DNA of 64,000 nt from Rummeliibacillus sp. POC4. Its GTDB lineage: Bacteria > Bacillota > Bacilli > Bacillales_A > Planococcaceae. Shown one piece after another: positions 33,673 to 42,738 of this stretch. Numbering within the stretch: position 1 is the first letter of the stretch; the number at the start of each line of letters is the position of its first letter. A program made the position numbers and the translations under genes. Where the stretch lies: assembly GCF_003576525.1 (NCBI RefSeq), contig NZ_QWUA01000005.1, forward strand, positions 1 to 64,000, read 5' to 3'. The notes beneath the pieces are model-generated. The model was not told where the DNA came from, searched no databases, and saw only the letters and a program-made list of their open reading frames with translations.

Positions 33673-34694
33673 GTTTAGAAGTGCTAGGCGTTTCTGTATT
33701 ATGGTTGTTTTTATTTGGCTATTTGATAATTGCTTCTATAGATTTTGGAGCAGGGTTTTTTAACGCATATAGCTTGTTAGTTGGAAAAAAACGTATTTTA
33801 ACAGTTATTATCCAGCGTTATTTATCACCTGTTTGGGAAATCACTAATGTGTTTTTAGTCTTTTTCTTTGTAGGTATTGTAGGATTCTTCCCGAGAACTG
33901 CTTATTTCTATGGTACGACTTTATTGGTTCCAGTCAGTATCGCACTTGGTTTACTTGCGATTCGGGGAAGTTACTATGCATTTGAATCGTATGGATCAAG
34001 GGGACATAAAGGATATTCATTTATGTACGGTTTGGCAGGTTTATTAATACCAGCGGCATTGTCCGTTGTATTAGCAATTTCTGAAGGTGGATTTATCACT
34101 ATTATTGACGATAATCCAGTGCTCGATTATGCTGCATTATTCACTAGTTCTCTTACATGGAGTATCGTTTTGTTAGCGTTGGCAGCAGTTCTTTATATTT
34201 CAGCAACGTTTCTTACATGGTATGCAAATAAGGCAGGAGATCGAGAAGCAACCAACTTATTACGAAAGTATGCACTTATTTGGTCAATACCATTAGCCAT
34301 TTCTGTTATCGGGATTATGGTAGAGCTGCGGAAACATAATGTCATTCATTTCGACAGAATGATTGACTTTTGGTACTTATTTGGAATCTCAGCTGTAATG
34401 TTCGTTATTACCATTATTATTCTTTTGATGAGACGTCATTATGGTGTTGCAGTATGGCTGTTAATCGGTCAATTTGCATTTGCATTCTTCGGTTATGGCA
34501 TTTCACATTATCCATACCTTTTGTATCCGCACCTAACGATTTATGATTCATTCACAAATGAAACGATGGCTATCTCTTTGGTAATTGCATTTGTGTTGGG
34601 ATTATTATTGTTAATACCATCTCTATATTTAGTATTTAAACTGTTTCTGTTTGATAAAGATTATGTTCGAGGGAAAGAAGACCACCATGCTTAA
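33669..34694 (+). CDS. cydB: Cytochrome bd-type quinol oxidase subunit II
   Basis: The second large membrane subunit, 341 residues with about nine hydrophobic helices. It begins with a helix then DFGAGFFNAYSLLVGKKR, matching the DFGxG region of CydB proteins. It contains SPVWEITNVFLVFFFVG and RGSYYAFESYG. The ATGA overlap with cydA and a 15-base gap to the small subunit gene show one operon. Confidence 0.92.
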   Translation: MSLEVLGVSVLWLFLFGYLIIASIDFGAGFFNAYSLLVGKKRILTVIIQRYLSPVWEITNVFLVFFFVGIVGFFPRTAYFYGTTLLVPVSIALGLLAIRGSYYAFESYGSRGHKGYSFMYGLAGLLIPAALSVVLAISEGGFITIIDDNPVLDYAALFTSSLTWSIVLLALAAVLYISATFLTWYANKAGDREATNLLRKYALIWSIPLAISVIGIMVELRKHNVIHFDRMIDFWYLFGISAVMFVITIIILLMRRHYGVAVWLLIGQFAFAFFGYGISHYPYLLYPHLTIYDSFTNETMAISLVIAFVLGLLLLIPSLYLVFKLFLFDKDYVRGKEDHHA

Positions 34695-34709
34695 AGGAGG
34701 AAAAGCCAA

Positions 34710-34817
34710 ATGGGAACCTTTATAATTTTCTATGCACCTTTTATCGTTGTTATCGTCGCAATTGTCATTGGCTTTTACGTTGCTTTCAAAGATGGGGCAG
34801 TTACTAGGGACGAATAA
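34710..34817 (+). CDS. cydS: Cytochrome bd small subunit CydS
   Basis: A 35-residue single-helix protein with TFIIFYAP at the N-terminus, then VV and a hydrophobic span, and FYVAFKDGAVTRDE at the C-terminus. This pattern (TFxIxYAP ... F.V..KD..V..E) agrees with the 33-residue CydS subunit seen in the Geobacillus thermodenitrificans oxidase structure, as I recall it. ATG follows TTAAAGGAGG with eight bases between. It is the third subunit gene, directly after cydB. Confidence 0.85.
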   Translation: MGTFIIFYAPFIVVIVAIVIGFYVAFKDGAVTRDE

Positions 34818-34894
34818 AGAGAACTTTCAGTGAGGTTTAGTTGAACTAATCGTGCTATTACTACTGTTGTAGTGGGAGATAAATCATTTAACCA

Positions 34895-34930
34895 AAATCC
34901 AAGGGCAATTAATGTCTCTTGGATTTTTTC
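34895..34930 (+). terminator. Terminator of the cyd operon
   Basis: AAAATCCAAG pairs with CTTGGATTTT, followed by TTC and a T-rich stretch. Confidence 0.85.
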
Positions 34931-34979
34931 TTTGCGTAGGTCATGATACAATAGAAGGACTGAAACGGAGGATGCACGA

Positions 34980-36341
34980 ATGACAGCACCAGTAAAGAAA
35001 AATGATCGATTATCGGTTTATATAGAAGATTTAACACATGACGGCGCGGGTGTCGCAAAAGTAGACGGATATCCGCTCTTTATACAAGGGGGACTTCCTG
35101 ACGAGCAGGCAGAAGTTCATGTCTTAAAAACATTAAAAAATTATGGTTTCGCCAAAATTGTGAAGATTGAAGTGCCTTCACCTGATCGAGTTGAACCAGA
35201 ATGCGGTGTCTATGCGCAATGCGGAGGTTGCCAATTACAACACCTTTCATACGAAGGACAACTGAAATGGAAAGAAAAGATGGTCCGTAATGTGATGACG
35301 AGAATAGGGAAAATCGATGTACCTGTTCATCCGGTGAAAGGGATGGACAATCCATTGAATTACCGTAACAAAGCTCAAATTCCATTTGGGTCAAATGGAG
35401 ATGTACCAATTGCAGGATTTTATAAAACAAAATCTCATGCGATTGTTGATACGGATCGTTGCCTGATTCAAACTCCTGAAGCAGATGCTATTTTAGAAGG
35501 ACTAAAACCACAACTTTGGAAACTTGGTATCAAACCATATAACGAAGAGACAAAACAAGGGATGCTTCGTCATGTAGTTGTTCGTAAGGCATTTGCGACA
35601 GATGAAGTGATGGTCGTACTTGTTACGAAAAAGCGTAAATTCCCACAAGCGAATGAAGCGATTGCACTTATACGTAAGCTAGTACCAAATGTTAAATCCA
35701 TCATGCAAAATATTAACTCAGAAACTACAAACGTTATCTTTGGCAATGAAACCATTAACCTTTGGGGACAAGATACAATTGAAGATCATATCGGCGATGT
35801 ACGATTTGAAATTTCTGCACGATCATTCTATCAAGTCAATCCTATTCAAACAGAAGTATTGTACAAACAGGCGCTTGATTATGCTCAGTTAACAGGGAAA
35901 GAAACGGTTATCGATGCTTATTGTGGGATTGGTACTATCTCATTATTTATGGCGAAAAAAGCAAAATACGTCATGGGTGTAGAAATCGTTCCACAAGCAA
36001 TTAAAGATGCCAAACGTAATGCCAAACTTAACGGCTTAGACAACACTTACTTTGAGGCAGGTCCAGCAGAAGAAGTGATTCCACGTTGGTATAAAGAAGG
36101 TAAAACAGCAGATGTCTTAATGGTAGACCCTCCAAGAAAAGGTTGCGATGAAGCTCTACTAAGTACCATTTTAGAACAACGTCCAAAACGTATTGTATAT
36201 GTATCATGTAACCCATCCACATTGGCTCGTGATTTACGCATTCTTGAAGATGGCGGTTATAAAACACAGGAAGTACAACCAGTTGATATGTTCCCGCATA
36301 CTGCGCATTGCGAAGCGGTTGCTTGGTTAGAATTAGTTTAA
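34980..36341 (+). CDS. rlmCD: 23S rRNA (uracil-5-)-methyltransferase RlmCD
   Basis: SAM-dependent RNA m5U methyltransferase of the RumA/TrmA family, 453 residues. An N-terminal TRAM domain (about 5-60) has DLTHDGAGVAKVDGYPLFI. The iron-sulfur cysteines CGVYAQCGGCQL near 79-90 are intact. The catalytic domain shows DAYCGIGTISLFMA (SAM site), DPPRKGCDEAL and the nucleophile in VYVSCNPSTLARD. ATG follows ACGGAGGATG. In B. subtilis the equivalent single enzyme modifies U747 and U1939. Confidence 0.94.
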   Translation: MTAPVKKNDRLSVYIEDLTHDGAGVAKVDGYPLFIQGGLPDEQAEVHVLKTLKNYGFAKIVKIEVPSPDRVEPECGVYAQCGGCQLQHLSYEGQLKWKEKMVRNVMTRIGKIDVPVHPVKGMDNPLNYRNKAQIPFGSNGDVPIAGFYKTKSHAIVDTDRCLIQTPEADAILEGLKPQLWKLGIKPYNEETKQGMLRHVVVRKAFATDEVMVVLVTKKRKFPQANEAIALIRKLVPNVKSIMQNINSETTNVIFGNETINLWGQDTIEDHIGDVRFEISARSFYQVNPIQTEVLYKQALDYAQLTGKETVIDAYCGIGTISLFMAKKAKYVMGVEIVPQAIKDAKRNAKLNGLDNTYFEAGPAEEVIPRWYKEGKTADVLMVDPPRKGCDEALLSTILEQRPKRIVYVSCNPSTLARDLRILEDGGYKTQEVQPVDMFPHTAHCEAVAWLELV

Positions 36342-36355
36342 TAAATGAAAAATAG

Positions 36356-36649
36356 CTGTGTCGAAAATTCAAACTTACTTCATTAGAAGGCGAAACAATC
36401 ATCGTGTCAGTCTTGGAGAAGGAAGCTTCAATTCAGCCAAACAACATAGTGTTATCAGAACGAAGTGTTAAAGGAATTATTGCATACCGCGATATTTTTC
36501 CAGCTGTTATGCACCTGATGACAAAGGGCTACTTCCCAGCCGACAAATTAATCACAAAACGTATCACATTAGACGAGATTGTTACGGAAGGTTTCGAAAC
36601 ATTAGTAAACGATAAAAGCCAAATCAAAATCTTAGTTGCTTCAATATAG
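36356..36649 (+). pseudogene. C-terminal remnant of (R,R)-butanediol dehydrogenase
   Basis: The frame is open from 36356, just after an in-frame stop, to 36649. The deduced EGETIIVSVLEKEA ... LSERSVKGIIAYRDIFPAVMHLMTKGYFPADKLITKRITLDEIV matches the last quarter of zinc-type 2,3-butanediol dehydrogenases (BdhA). The zinc and NAD parts, about 250 residues, are missing. No promoter and no start with a real ribosome binding site are seen. It is a truncated relic next to another decayed gene. Confidence 0.8.
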
Positions 36650-36809
36650 ATTTACAGAAAACGACTTATCTGCAAAAAATGGATTAGTCGTTTTCTAATT
36701 GCCTTTCAAATTAATGTTTTATAGGTTGAATGGTTAGGTTATTTTCGTTTTTTAAAGAAACATGTAATTAATTGCTGTATTAACCATGCTTCACTTAAAT
36801 TAAAACTTC

Positions 36810-37242
36810 TTAAAGCTTTAAGTAAATGGTTCCTTCTATGATAACTGGAAAGAAAATTGAAGATGTTGTATTTACAATGTTCATATCTTCTCGCGTCACT
36901 GAATTTTTTTGTGACTTCTTCAATACGCTTAAAGCCCCACTTCCTTCAATAATTGCAGTTTCTACTTCATTTATATCGAATACATTCTTTTCTCTAAGCA
37001 TCCGAAGAATATTATCAATAGAAAAACGAATTTTCTTTAGATTTTTATCGATAAATTTTCCATTTTGAATAACAACAGTTGGTTCAAGCGCTAATAATCT
37101 ACTATTTTACGATTAGATATTTTCCAGTTTGCAACAACCCTTTGAAAAATCCCGATGAAAATTATAGTTATAATAGTAGGCAAATGTTCAATATTAGGGT
37201 CAGCGATATCAGCTCCAGTAAAATTGTAATTGAAAATGTAAA
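36810..37242 (-). pseudogene. Decayed DUF421 (YetF-like) membrane protein gene
   Basis: Read on the minus strand, 37242 to about 37090 encodes ADIADPNIEHLPTIITI and RVVANWKISNRK, resembling the third helix region of DUF421 proteins. A frameshift follows, and the second part reads EPTVVIQNGKFIDKNL then MLREKNVFDINEVETAIIEG and VLKKSQKNSVTREDMNI, the typical YetF C-terminal domain. The N-terminal helices and a start are gone. It is a non-functional remnant. Confidence 0.75.
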
Positions 37243-37250
37243 ACTAAAGA

Positions 37251-37293
37251 AAAAGAACGAATTCTAATTTAGGGGGAATTCGTTCTTTTTTAC
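37251..37293. terminator. Strong inverted repeat with T-run
   Basis: AAAGAACGAATTC pairs with GAATTCGTTCTTT and a T-run follows. It may be the relic terminator of the decayed cluster, and A/T runs allow use in both directions. Confidence 0.75.
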
Positions 37294-37439
37294 TTTTTAC
37301 GTGTTTATGAGAATAGATGGCCTTTATAAGTTTGAAAGAGACAAAATAAATTTTTTGCTCAGTAAACAATCGAAAGGAAATTGAAGCTTGTTTGTCGAAA
37401 TAAGTAAATATTTCAACAAAACAGGAGTTGATGAAGACG

Positions 37440-38090
37440 ATGGTTTCTAAAGATACACATTTAAAAGAGTCAACTATTTTTAATCATAATGGAAATAAAA
37501 TAATAACAGAAGACAGAGAGATTAATATTATTGCAAGATTAGAAGAACCGCTTGTCGTAGTTTTAGGTTCAGTATTAGATGATGAAGAATGCGATGTACT
37601 AATTCAGTTGGCAAAAGACAAACTTCAGCGATCTAAAATAGGAGGGAATCGAGAAGTCAGTGATATAAGAACAAGCAGTGGGGCATTTTTAACAGACATC
37701 AGCAATGACATTCTTGTAAGGGTAGAAAAAAGGGTATCTGATATTATGGGGATTCCTTCAGAACACGGGGAAGGACTCCATATCCTGAATTATCAACCCG
37801 GTCAAGAGTACAAAGAACATTTTGATTATTTTGCTTCTACAAGCAAAGCATCGAGTAACAATCGAATTGCAACACTTGTAATTTATTTAAATGATGTGGA
37901 AGAGGGTGGAAACACCTGTTTCCCAAAACTAAACTTTTCTGCTAATCCGCAAAAAGGAATGGCAGTGTACTTTGAATATTTTTATAACGATCCAATGTTA
38001 AACGAATTAACGTTGCACGGAGGAGCTCCAGTTGTAAAGGGAGAAAAGTGGATAGCTACACAATGGATGAGAAGACAGAAAATAAACTAA
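37440..38090 (+). CDS. Prolyl 4-hydroxylase-like 2OG-Fe(II) dioxygenase
   Basis: A cytoplasmic Fe(II)/2-oxoglutarate oxygenase of about 216 residues. The sequence closely follows the Bacillus anthracis prolyl 4-hydroxylase: TIFNHNG, EEPLVVVLG, DIRTSSGAFL, EHGEGLHILNYQPGQEYKEHFDYF with the HxD iron ligands, VIYLNDVEEGGNTCFP, and LTLHGGAPVVKGEKW with the distal His and the 2OG-binding Lys. AGGAG lies at 37423-37427. ATG at 37440 has a long spacing; ATG 37431 or TTG 37428 are possible earlier starts. The natural substrate is not known; collagen-like Gly-x-Pro proteins are an option. Confidence 0.87.
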   Translation: MVSKDTHLKESTIFNHNGNKIITEDREINIIARLEEPLVVVLGSVLDDEECDVLIQLAKDKLQRSKIGGNREVSDIRTSSGAFLTDISNDILVRVEKRVSDIMGIPSEHGEGLHILNYQPGQEYKEHFDYFASTSKASSNNRIATLVIYLNDVEEGGNTCFPKLNFSANPQKGMAVYFEYFYNDPMLNELTLHGGAPVVKGEKWIATQWMRRQKIN

Positions 38091-38106
38091 CACCAAGAAC
38101 AAGTAT

Positions 38107-38154
38107 TTAAAAAGCTGTACCGAAAACAATTTTTGATTTTCCGGCACAGCTTTA
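38107..38154. terminator. Bidirectional terminator between the dioxygenase and ger genes
   Basis: AAAAGCTGTACCG pairs with CGGCACAGCTTT with one mismatch. On the minus strand the T-run TTTTTAAATA follows, ending the ger operon; on the plus strand it ends the dioxygenase gene. Confidence 0.85.
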
Positions 38155-38205
38155 CTTATGTTTTTAACTACATTGCGGCTTTGGAGTTTAATAGTAAAAA
38201 TGAAT

Positions 38206-38358
38206 TTATTGATTCGAACTATTTCTTTTCCATGGGGGATTGGTATTATTGTGGAAGATTTTATTAATCTTATAAATAGCAAAAGGTATCGCAAAGGATA
38301 AAATTGTACAAATAATTGTTGTTATATTAGTCAATCGGTCTATAATAACATTCCACAT
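38206..38358 (-). CDS. Small membrane peptide, fourth gene of the ger operon
   Basis: A 50-residue reading frame on the minus strand, 16 bases after the gerC-type gene. AAGGAAGAGGA lies seven bases before the ATG. It has one hydrophobic segment (NITTIICTILSFAIPFAIYK) and a polar tail rich in Asn and Pro. Some germinant receptors have small D subunits with membrane helices; this peptide has the right position but only one helix, so the assignment as a D-type subunit is inference. Confidence 0.6.
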   Translation of the reverse strand: MWNVIIDRLTNITTIICTILSFAIPFAIYKINKIFHNNTNPPWKRNSSNQ

Positions 38359-38374
38359 GTGAATATCCTCTTCC

Positions 38375-39643
38375 TTAATGTGATTTAATAATATTTCCAG
38401 GTTTTTCGATTACTTTTACATCAATTTTGACATTGCTTTTTGAAAAATAATGTTGACCGCTTTCCCAATCATTTTTGATGGATGACCATAAAGAATAATG
38501 GTATTTATAAAGATGTGTATTTAGCCCGAGTAAATCTGTTTGCATATTTCCCTGTAAAAGAGAAACCGTATCTGTAGTCATTTCTGTAATCTTTTTTTCT
38601 AATTCTGTTTTTAACTTTTTATATTGGTGTTCGTTCATGATATCAAGGGAACCGTATTGCTCTGCGATGCCTGCTTGAACATCAATCTTATTCTTGAATT
38701 TTAAATGATTCTTATCATTATTTTTTAGTGAAAGTTTGCTATTTATTTTTAATATTTCAAGCGTTACATCATGATTATTAAATTTAATGTCCAAAGTGCC
38801 TGTTTGATCTTTTGAATTGATGAAATTTAATCCCTTCGCATTATCACCTGTTAACATACCTACAATTTTTTTCTTATTTCCGTTGTAGATTGACAGCCCA
38901 GAATAATTGATCGTTGAAGTATTTACAATATTTAATATTGGAATTGCGAAACTCTTTTTCGATAGAAGTAAAGATTGTACATCTCCAACTGTGAGTGGTT
39001 GTGCAATTTCTAAATTGGACTTATTCTCTAATAGTTTCGAAATATACATACCTGGTATCTTCTCATTTTCAGGGAGAATGTATAGGTAATCCCCAGCATG
39101 ATCTTTTGTAATGGCAACTTTTACGCTACGTAACATTTCTTTCTCGCGTAAGAAAATATCCATTAAATCTGCAAATACTCCCTTTTCTGATGCAACTGCC
39201 TCAGAAAATAGGACAACATTTAGATGTGTCACATTTGTAATTCGGCCTGCTTGTTTAATCATATCTCGATTCATTTCAATAATAGTATTGCCAGTTTGAG
39301 TTAAATTCCGAAAGGCCGGCATCGTATTACCTCCACTGTTTTGAGCCTGTCCAAGCCCAGAAGGTACAATTAGTTGCTGTGTTAATTTGAATTTATCATT
39401 GTTATTTTGAGTAAAATCTCCATCAACGTTTTGATTTAATATTTCTTCGTCTTGCTGTAATTGCATTTTCCCATTTTCTTGCGGTTGTGGGTGTTCATTA
39501 ATATTTATCATGCTAGGACTATTAGCAAGATCGACGGCAATCCCGGATACGAATCCTCTTTCTTCTACCTCATTTTTATCCCAGCAAGCAGAAAGAAGTA
39601 GCGGACAAAATAATAAAAAAATAATGCTCCTTATTTTAATCAT
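38375..39643 (-). CDS. Ger(x)C family germinant receptor lipoprotein
   Basis: The C subunit of a GerA-type nutrient receptor in the inner spore membrane, 422 residues. A signal peptide with the lipobox LLSACW (Cys20) is followed by DKNEVEERGFVSGIAVD, the hallmark of GerAC proteins. Residues about 45-100 contain an extra polar Gln/Asn-rich insertion (QPQENGKMQLQQ) not typical of the family. Its start overlaps the end of the gerB-type gene by eight bases. Confidence 0.9.
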   Translation of the reverse strand: MIKIRSIIFLLFCPLLLSACWDKNEVEERGFVSGIAVDLANSPSMININEHPQPQENGKMQLQQDEEILNQNVDGDFTQNNNDKFKLTQQLIVPSGLGQAQNSGGNTMPAFRNLTQTGNTIIEMNRDMIKQAGRITNVTHLNVVLFSEAVASEKGVFADLMDIFLREKEMLRSVKVAITKDHAGDYLYILPENEKIPGMYISKLLENKSNLEIAQPLTVGDVQSLLLSKKSFAIPILNIVNTSTINYSGLSIYNGNKKKIVGMLTGDNAKGLNFINSKDQTGTLDIKFNNHDVTLEILKINSKLSLKNNDKNHLKFKNKIDVQAGIAEQYGSLDIMNEHQYKKLKTELEKKITEMTTDTVSLLQGNMQTDLLGLNTHLYKYHYSLWSSIKNDWESGQHYFSKSNVKIDVKVIEKPGNIIKSH

Positions 39644-40736
39644 TCATCTTCACACCCTTGATCAGTAACATAAATCCAAGAAGAAAAGTAACAAAAACTA
39701 AAAAGCCAATTTCTATATATACCATATAATTTGCAATCTTATTGACTTCGATATAATTTTTCGGCAGCATAGCTAAAAAGAAAATAATTGGAGATAAAAT
39801 AAAAATAATAGTCTGTTTGTTGGCATTTTTAAAAATCAAATTAAGTAACAATACAGCAATATCAAAGGCCATTAAGCTTGTTGTAAAAACGATAATCGTC
39901 CAAATAATAAATAAAATCGAATCGTTCAATGAAGTTTCCTGGACTTGATACTATTTTTGACAATTCAAATACCGGATAGTAAAGATTATTTGTAGTAGCA
40001 TTTCCAAAAATACCAATGCACACAATAAAAATAACAATATAGAAGAAAAATGGCCATAAGATCCCTAACACAGTCATCTTAGGTGTATGTTGCGGCTTTT
40101 TGACAAGAGAAATGTAAAATAGCACGATACTAAAACCTAAAAAGGCATGTAAACTAGAAGTTGTTCCTTGAACGATTCCTTTTAAATCCGTCTCAAAAAT
40201 AGGAAGTAAATTTTCAAGTTTCATCGCTCCAAGAGGAAAGAAAATCAGTAATAAGAGCCCACCTATAACAAAGGGAAAAAAAGAATGTTCAGACGGAAAA
40301 TAGCTGCGCGCGAACCGCTGGCAGCATAGATAACTACGAGAATAAAGGCTAAACACACTACTTCTAATGGTGTGCGATCAAATAAATATTCATGGGATAA
40401 TGTTGCAATTTCTCTAATTTGAAAAGACGAAATGGCAATATACTGTATGATAAAAACAATGCTCAACATAGTGGCAACTGGTTTCGAAACTAAATAAGAT
40501 GCAAAAGAAAGAAATGATTGATTTGGAAAGGAACTTGCGATTTTTGCAAGGAACCATGCTAAAACAATTGCAATAAGGCCACCTAATAAAATAGTAAGCC
40601 AGCCATCCGCAGAAACTGTATTTTCAGCAATATGACGTGGTAAAAACAAAATGGTAATACTAGCAATATTTGAGGCTACGGCAAACATAATGTCTTTATC
40701 ATTGATGAATTCTTTTGGCTCTTTATAAAGTGTCAT
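39636..40736 (-). pseudogene. GerB-type receptor permease gene, two frameshifts
   Basis: The 367-codon span encodes a 10-helix amino acid permease-like B subunit, but in three pieces. From 40736 the first frame runs to a stop shortly after FRLNILFFPLL. The homologous continuation FFPFVIGGLLLLIFFPLGAMKLENLLP is in another frame. The switch is at a T7-CCC-TTT run near 40285. A second switch near 39935 returns to the first frame (SILFIIWTIIVFTTSLMAFDIAV). The shifts are opposite and cancel. Homopolymer sequencing errors or genuine inactivation are both possible. It overlaps the gerA-type gene by four bases. Confidence 0.8.
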
Positions 40737-42238
40737 GATTTACCTTTTCCTCCATTAGTCTTTTGCTTGCTTTTCATAGGTTCTAAAAATGGCTGAGGTT
40801 GCCGCTTTGTAAGTGTGGTAATGGGCGCTCGGATGACAACATTTTTTAAATCCCATAAGTGATTTGGAGCAAAAGGTGCTGAATAAGGGATTCCAATGCT
40901 TTTTAAATTTGCCAAGTGAATATGAATCATTATAAAGACTAGGATGATTCCATATAATCCAAGTAAAGTAGCAGCAAAAATGGCTCCAAAACGTATTACT
41001 CTAAGCCCTATAGAAAGACTGTAATTTGGAAGCGTAAATGCCGAAATTGCCGTAAGGGATATGGCAATGACCATTAAGGGAGTTACAATACCTGCTTGAA
41101 CAGCAATTTCACCAATAACAATACCGCCTACAATCCCAATGGTTTGACCAATTTTTCTAGGTAATCTTGTCCCAGCCTCTTGCAATATTTCGTAAAATAA
41201 TGCAATTAATAATGCTTCAACTAAAGAAGGGAAAGGAACACCTTCTCTTGAGGCAGCAATGGTAAATAACAACTGCGTCGGTATCAATTCAGGATGATAG
41301 GATACGAGTGCTACATAAAGGGCCGGTAAAAAAAGTGTCATATAGAAGGAAACAAATCGCAAAAATCGTAATAATGTACTTATCAGCCATCTTTGGTTGT
41401 AATCTTCAATAGTTTTAAGGGAATCTCCAATCGTTATTGGCATAAGAAGAGCGAAGGGGGAACCTTCTACGATAATGCTAACTTTTCCCTTTAATAAATT
41501 ATAGGCAACTCTGTCAGGCCTTTCTGTATCAAGTATTTGTGGAAATGGCGATAAATTACTGTCCTCAATCCATTGTTCAATAAATCCTGAATCTGGGGCA
41601 AAATCAACATTAATTGTTTTTAATCGCTGAACGACTTCATCTACTATTTCTTGTTTAACTTGTCCCTCAATATGACAAATCGCAACCTTTTGATTAGAAT
41701 GTTTTCCAACTTCCATCATATTAATACGAAGATTTGGGTCTTTGATTTCCCTTCGTAGAAGCGCGAGATTAAATTTTAAATTTTCCACAAAACCGGACCT
41801 AGAACCGCGTATAACAGCTTCAGACTGTGGTTCCTCAATGGCACGAAATTCACCACCACTCGTCCCTAACTGAATAGCTAGGTCACAATTATCTAAGAGA
41901 ACAACTGTATCTCCGCTTAATAAGGTTTTAATCACTTGCTCGAGTTTTTGGGATTTTTTTATTTCAGTTAGTGCGATCATTTCTTCGTAAACCGTATCAA
42001 ACAAATTTCCTTGAATGTCCTTTTTATTCAGCTCAAGAATTCTTAAGATGTTATTATTTACTTGCTCCTCGTTTACAAGTCCTTTCATATAAATCATGGC
42101 AAATTTATGTTCAATAATTCCAATGCTACTTTTTCGGATAATTAAGTCAGCTGGGCTTCCAAGGATCTTTTTTATGGTTTGAATATTATCTTCCAAACTT
42201 TTTTCAAGATAGCTTTTTTCAAATGAAGAATTGCTCAT
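40733..42238 (-). CDS. GerA family spore germination protein (A subunit)
   Basis: The A subunit of a nutrient germinant receptor, 501 residues. A large N-terminal cytoplasmic region contains GDTVVLLDNCDLAIQLGT, EPQSEAVIRGSRSGFVENLKFN and NLLKGKVSIIVEGSPFALLMP. About five membrane helices follow from residue 290 (FLPALYVALVSYHPELIPTQLL). All family blocks are present and intact. AGGAG lies before the ATG at 42238. First gene of a minus-strand operon A-B-C plus a small peptide. Receptor operons are normally forespore-expressed from sigma-G promoters; I could not find a convincing one here. Confidence 0.93.
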   Translation of the reverse strand: MSNSSFEKSYLEKSLEDNIQTIKKILGSPADLIIRKSSIGIIEHKFAMIYMKGLVNEEQVNNNILRILELNKKDIQGNLFDTVYEEMIALTEIKKSQKLEQVIKTLLSGDTVVLLDNCDLAIQLGTSGGEFRAIEEPQSEAVIRGSRSGFVENLKFNLALLRREIKDPNLRINMMEVGKHSNQKVAICHIEGQVKQEIVDEVVQRLKTINVDFAPDSGFIEQWIEDSNLSPFPQILDTERPDRVAYNLLKGKVSIIVEGSPFALLMPITIGDSLKTIEDYNQRWLISTLLRFLRFVSFYMTLFLPALYVALVSYHPELIPTQLLFTIAASREGVPFPSLVEALLIALFYEILQEAGTRLPRKIGQTIGIVGGIVIGEIAVQAGIVTPLMVIAISLTAISAFTLPNYSLSIGLRVIRFGAIFAATLLGLYGIILVFIMIHIHLANLKSIGIPYSAPFAPNHLWDLKNVVIRAPITTLTKRQPQPFLEPMKSKQKTNGGKGKS

Positions 42239-42738
42239 TTTATAACTCCTGTTCAGATACTGTCCTCATGCTTATGTTTTCTCAATTTCATAACATTAAT
42301 ACACTAATTGGTAAGTAAAAATTAAAAATATTGGTTTTGTACACTGTTGAAAATTACATACTAGGCTTTTCAAAAAGAGGAAGTGTTAACTGTATATTTT
42401 TATGGCAATTCTTATTTGAAGAAGATAAATTAGCAACGGTTTCAGTAAAATTAATAAGGAGTATAAATTCTGGACGGGTAACTTTAGATTGATATTCGAA
42501 CTGATGATAGCTTTATATAATGACTGATAGTTTAGAATATTGACTTTTGAGTAAGTAATATAACAATAATTGAAGTTTAGTTATAATGATATAATTAATA
42601 AAGAGTGAAATAAAAAGAAATAACTATTATTTTACTTTATATTTGGTTTGTTATCAGTTTTCAAGATTCATATTTTAAAAGATGTGATTTTAGTCTTAAG
42701 GGACTAGAACAAGCTGTAGGAGGAGAAATTATAAAATT
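42239..42738. other. 500-base divergent intergenic region
   Basis: AT-rich sequence between the minus-strand ger operon and the plus-strand symporter gene. Two TATAAT-like hexamers lie near 42583-42600, but no matching -35 at correct spacing. No riboswitch, tRNA or gene is seen. Confidence 0.4.

Noticed and set aside
36826-37267. Plus-strand open frames of 62-80 codons opposite the DUF421 remnant
   Set aside because: The minus strand carries the recognisable DUF421 sequence; the plus frames are its shadows.
38007-38294. 95-codon minus-strand frame over the end of the dioxygenase
   Set aside because: It crosses the bidirectional terminator and overlaps the better supported 50-residue ger gene in another frame.
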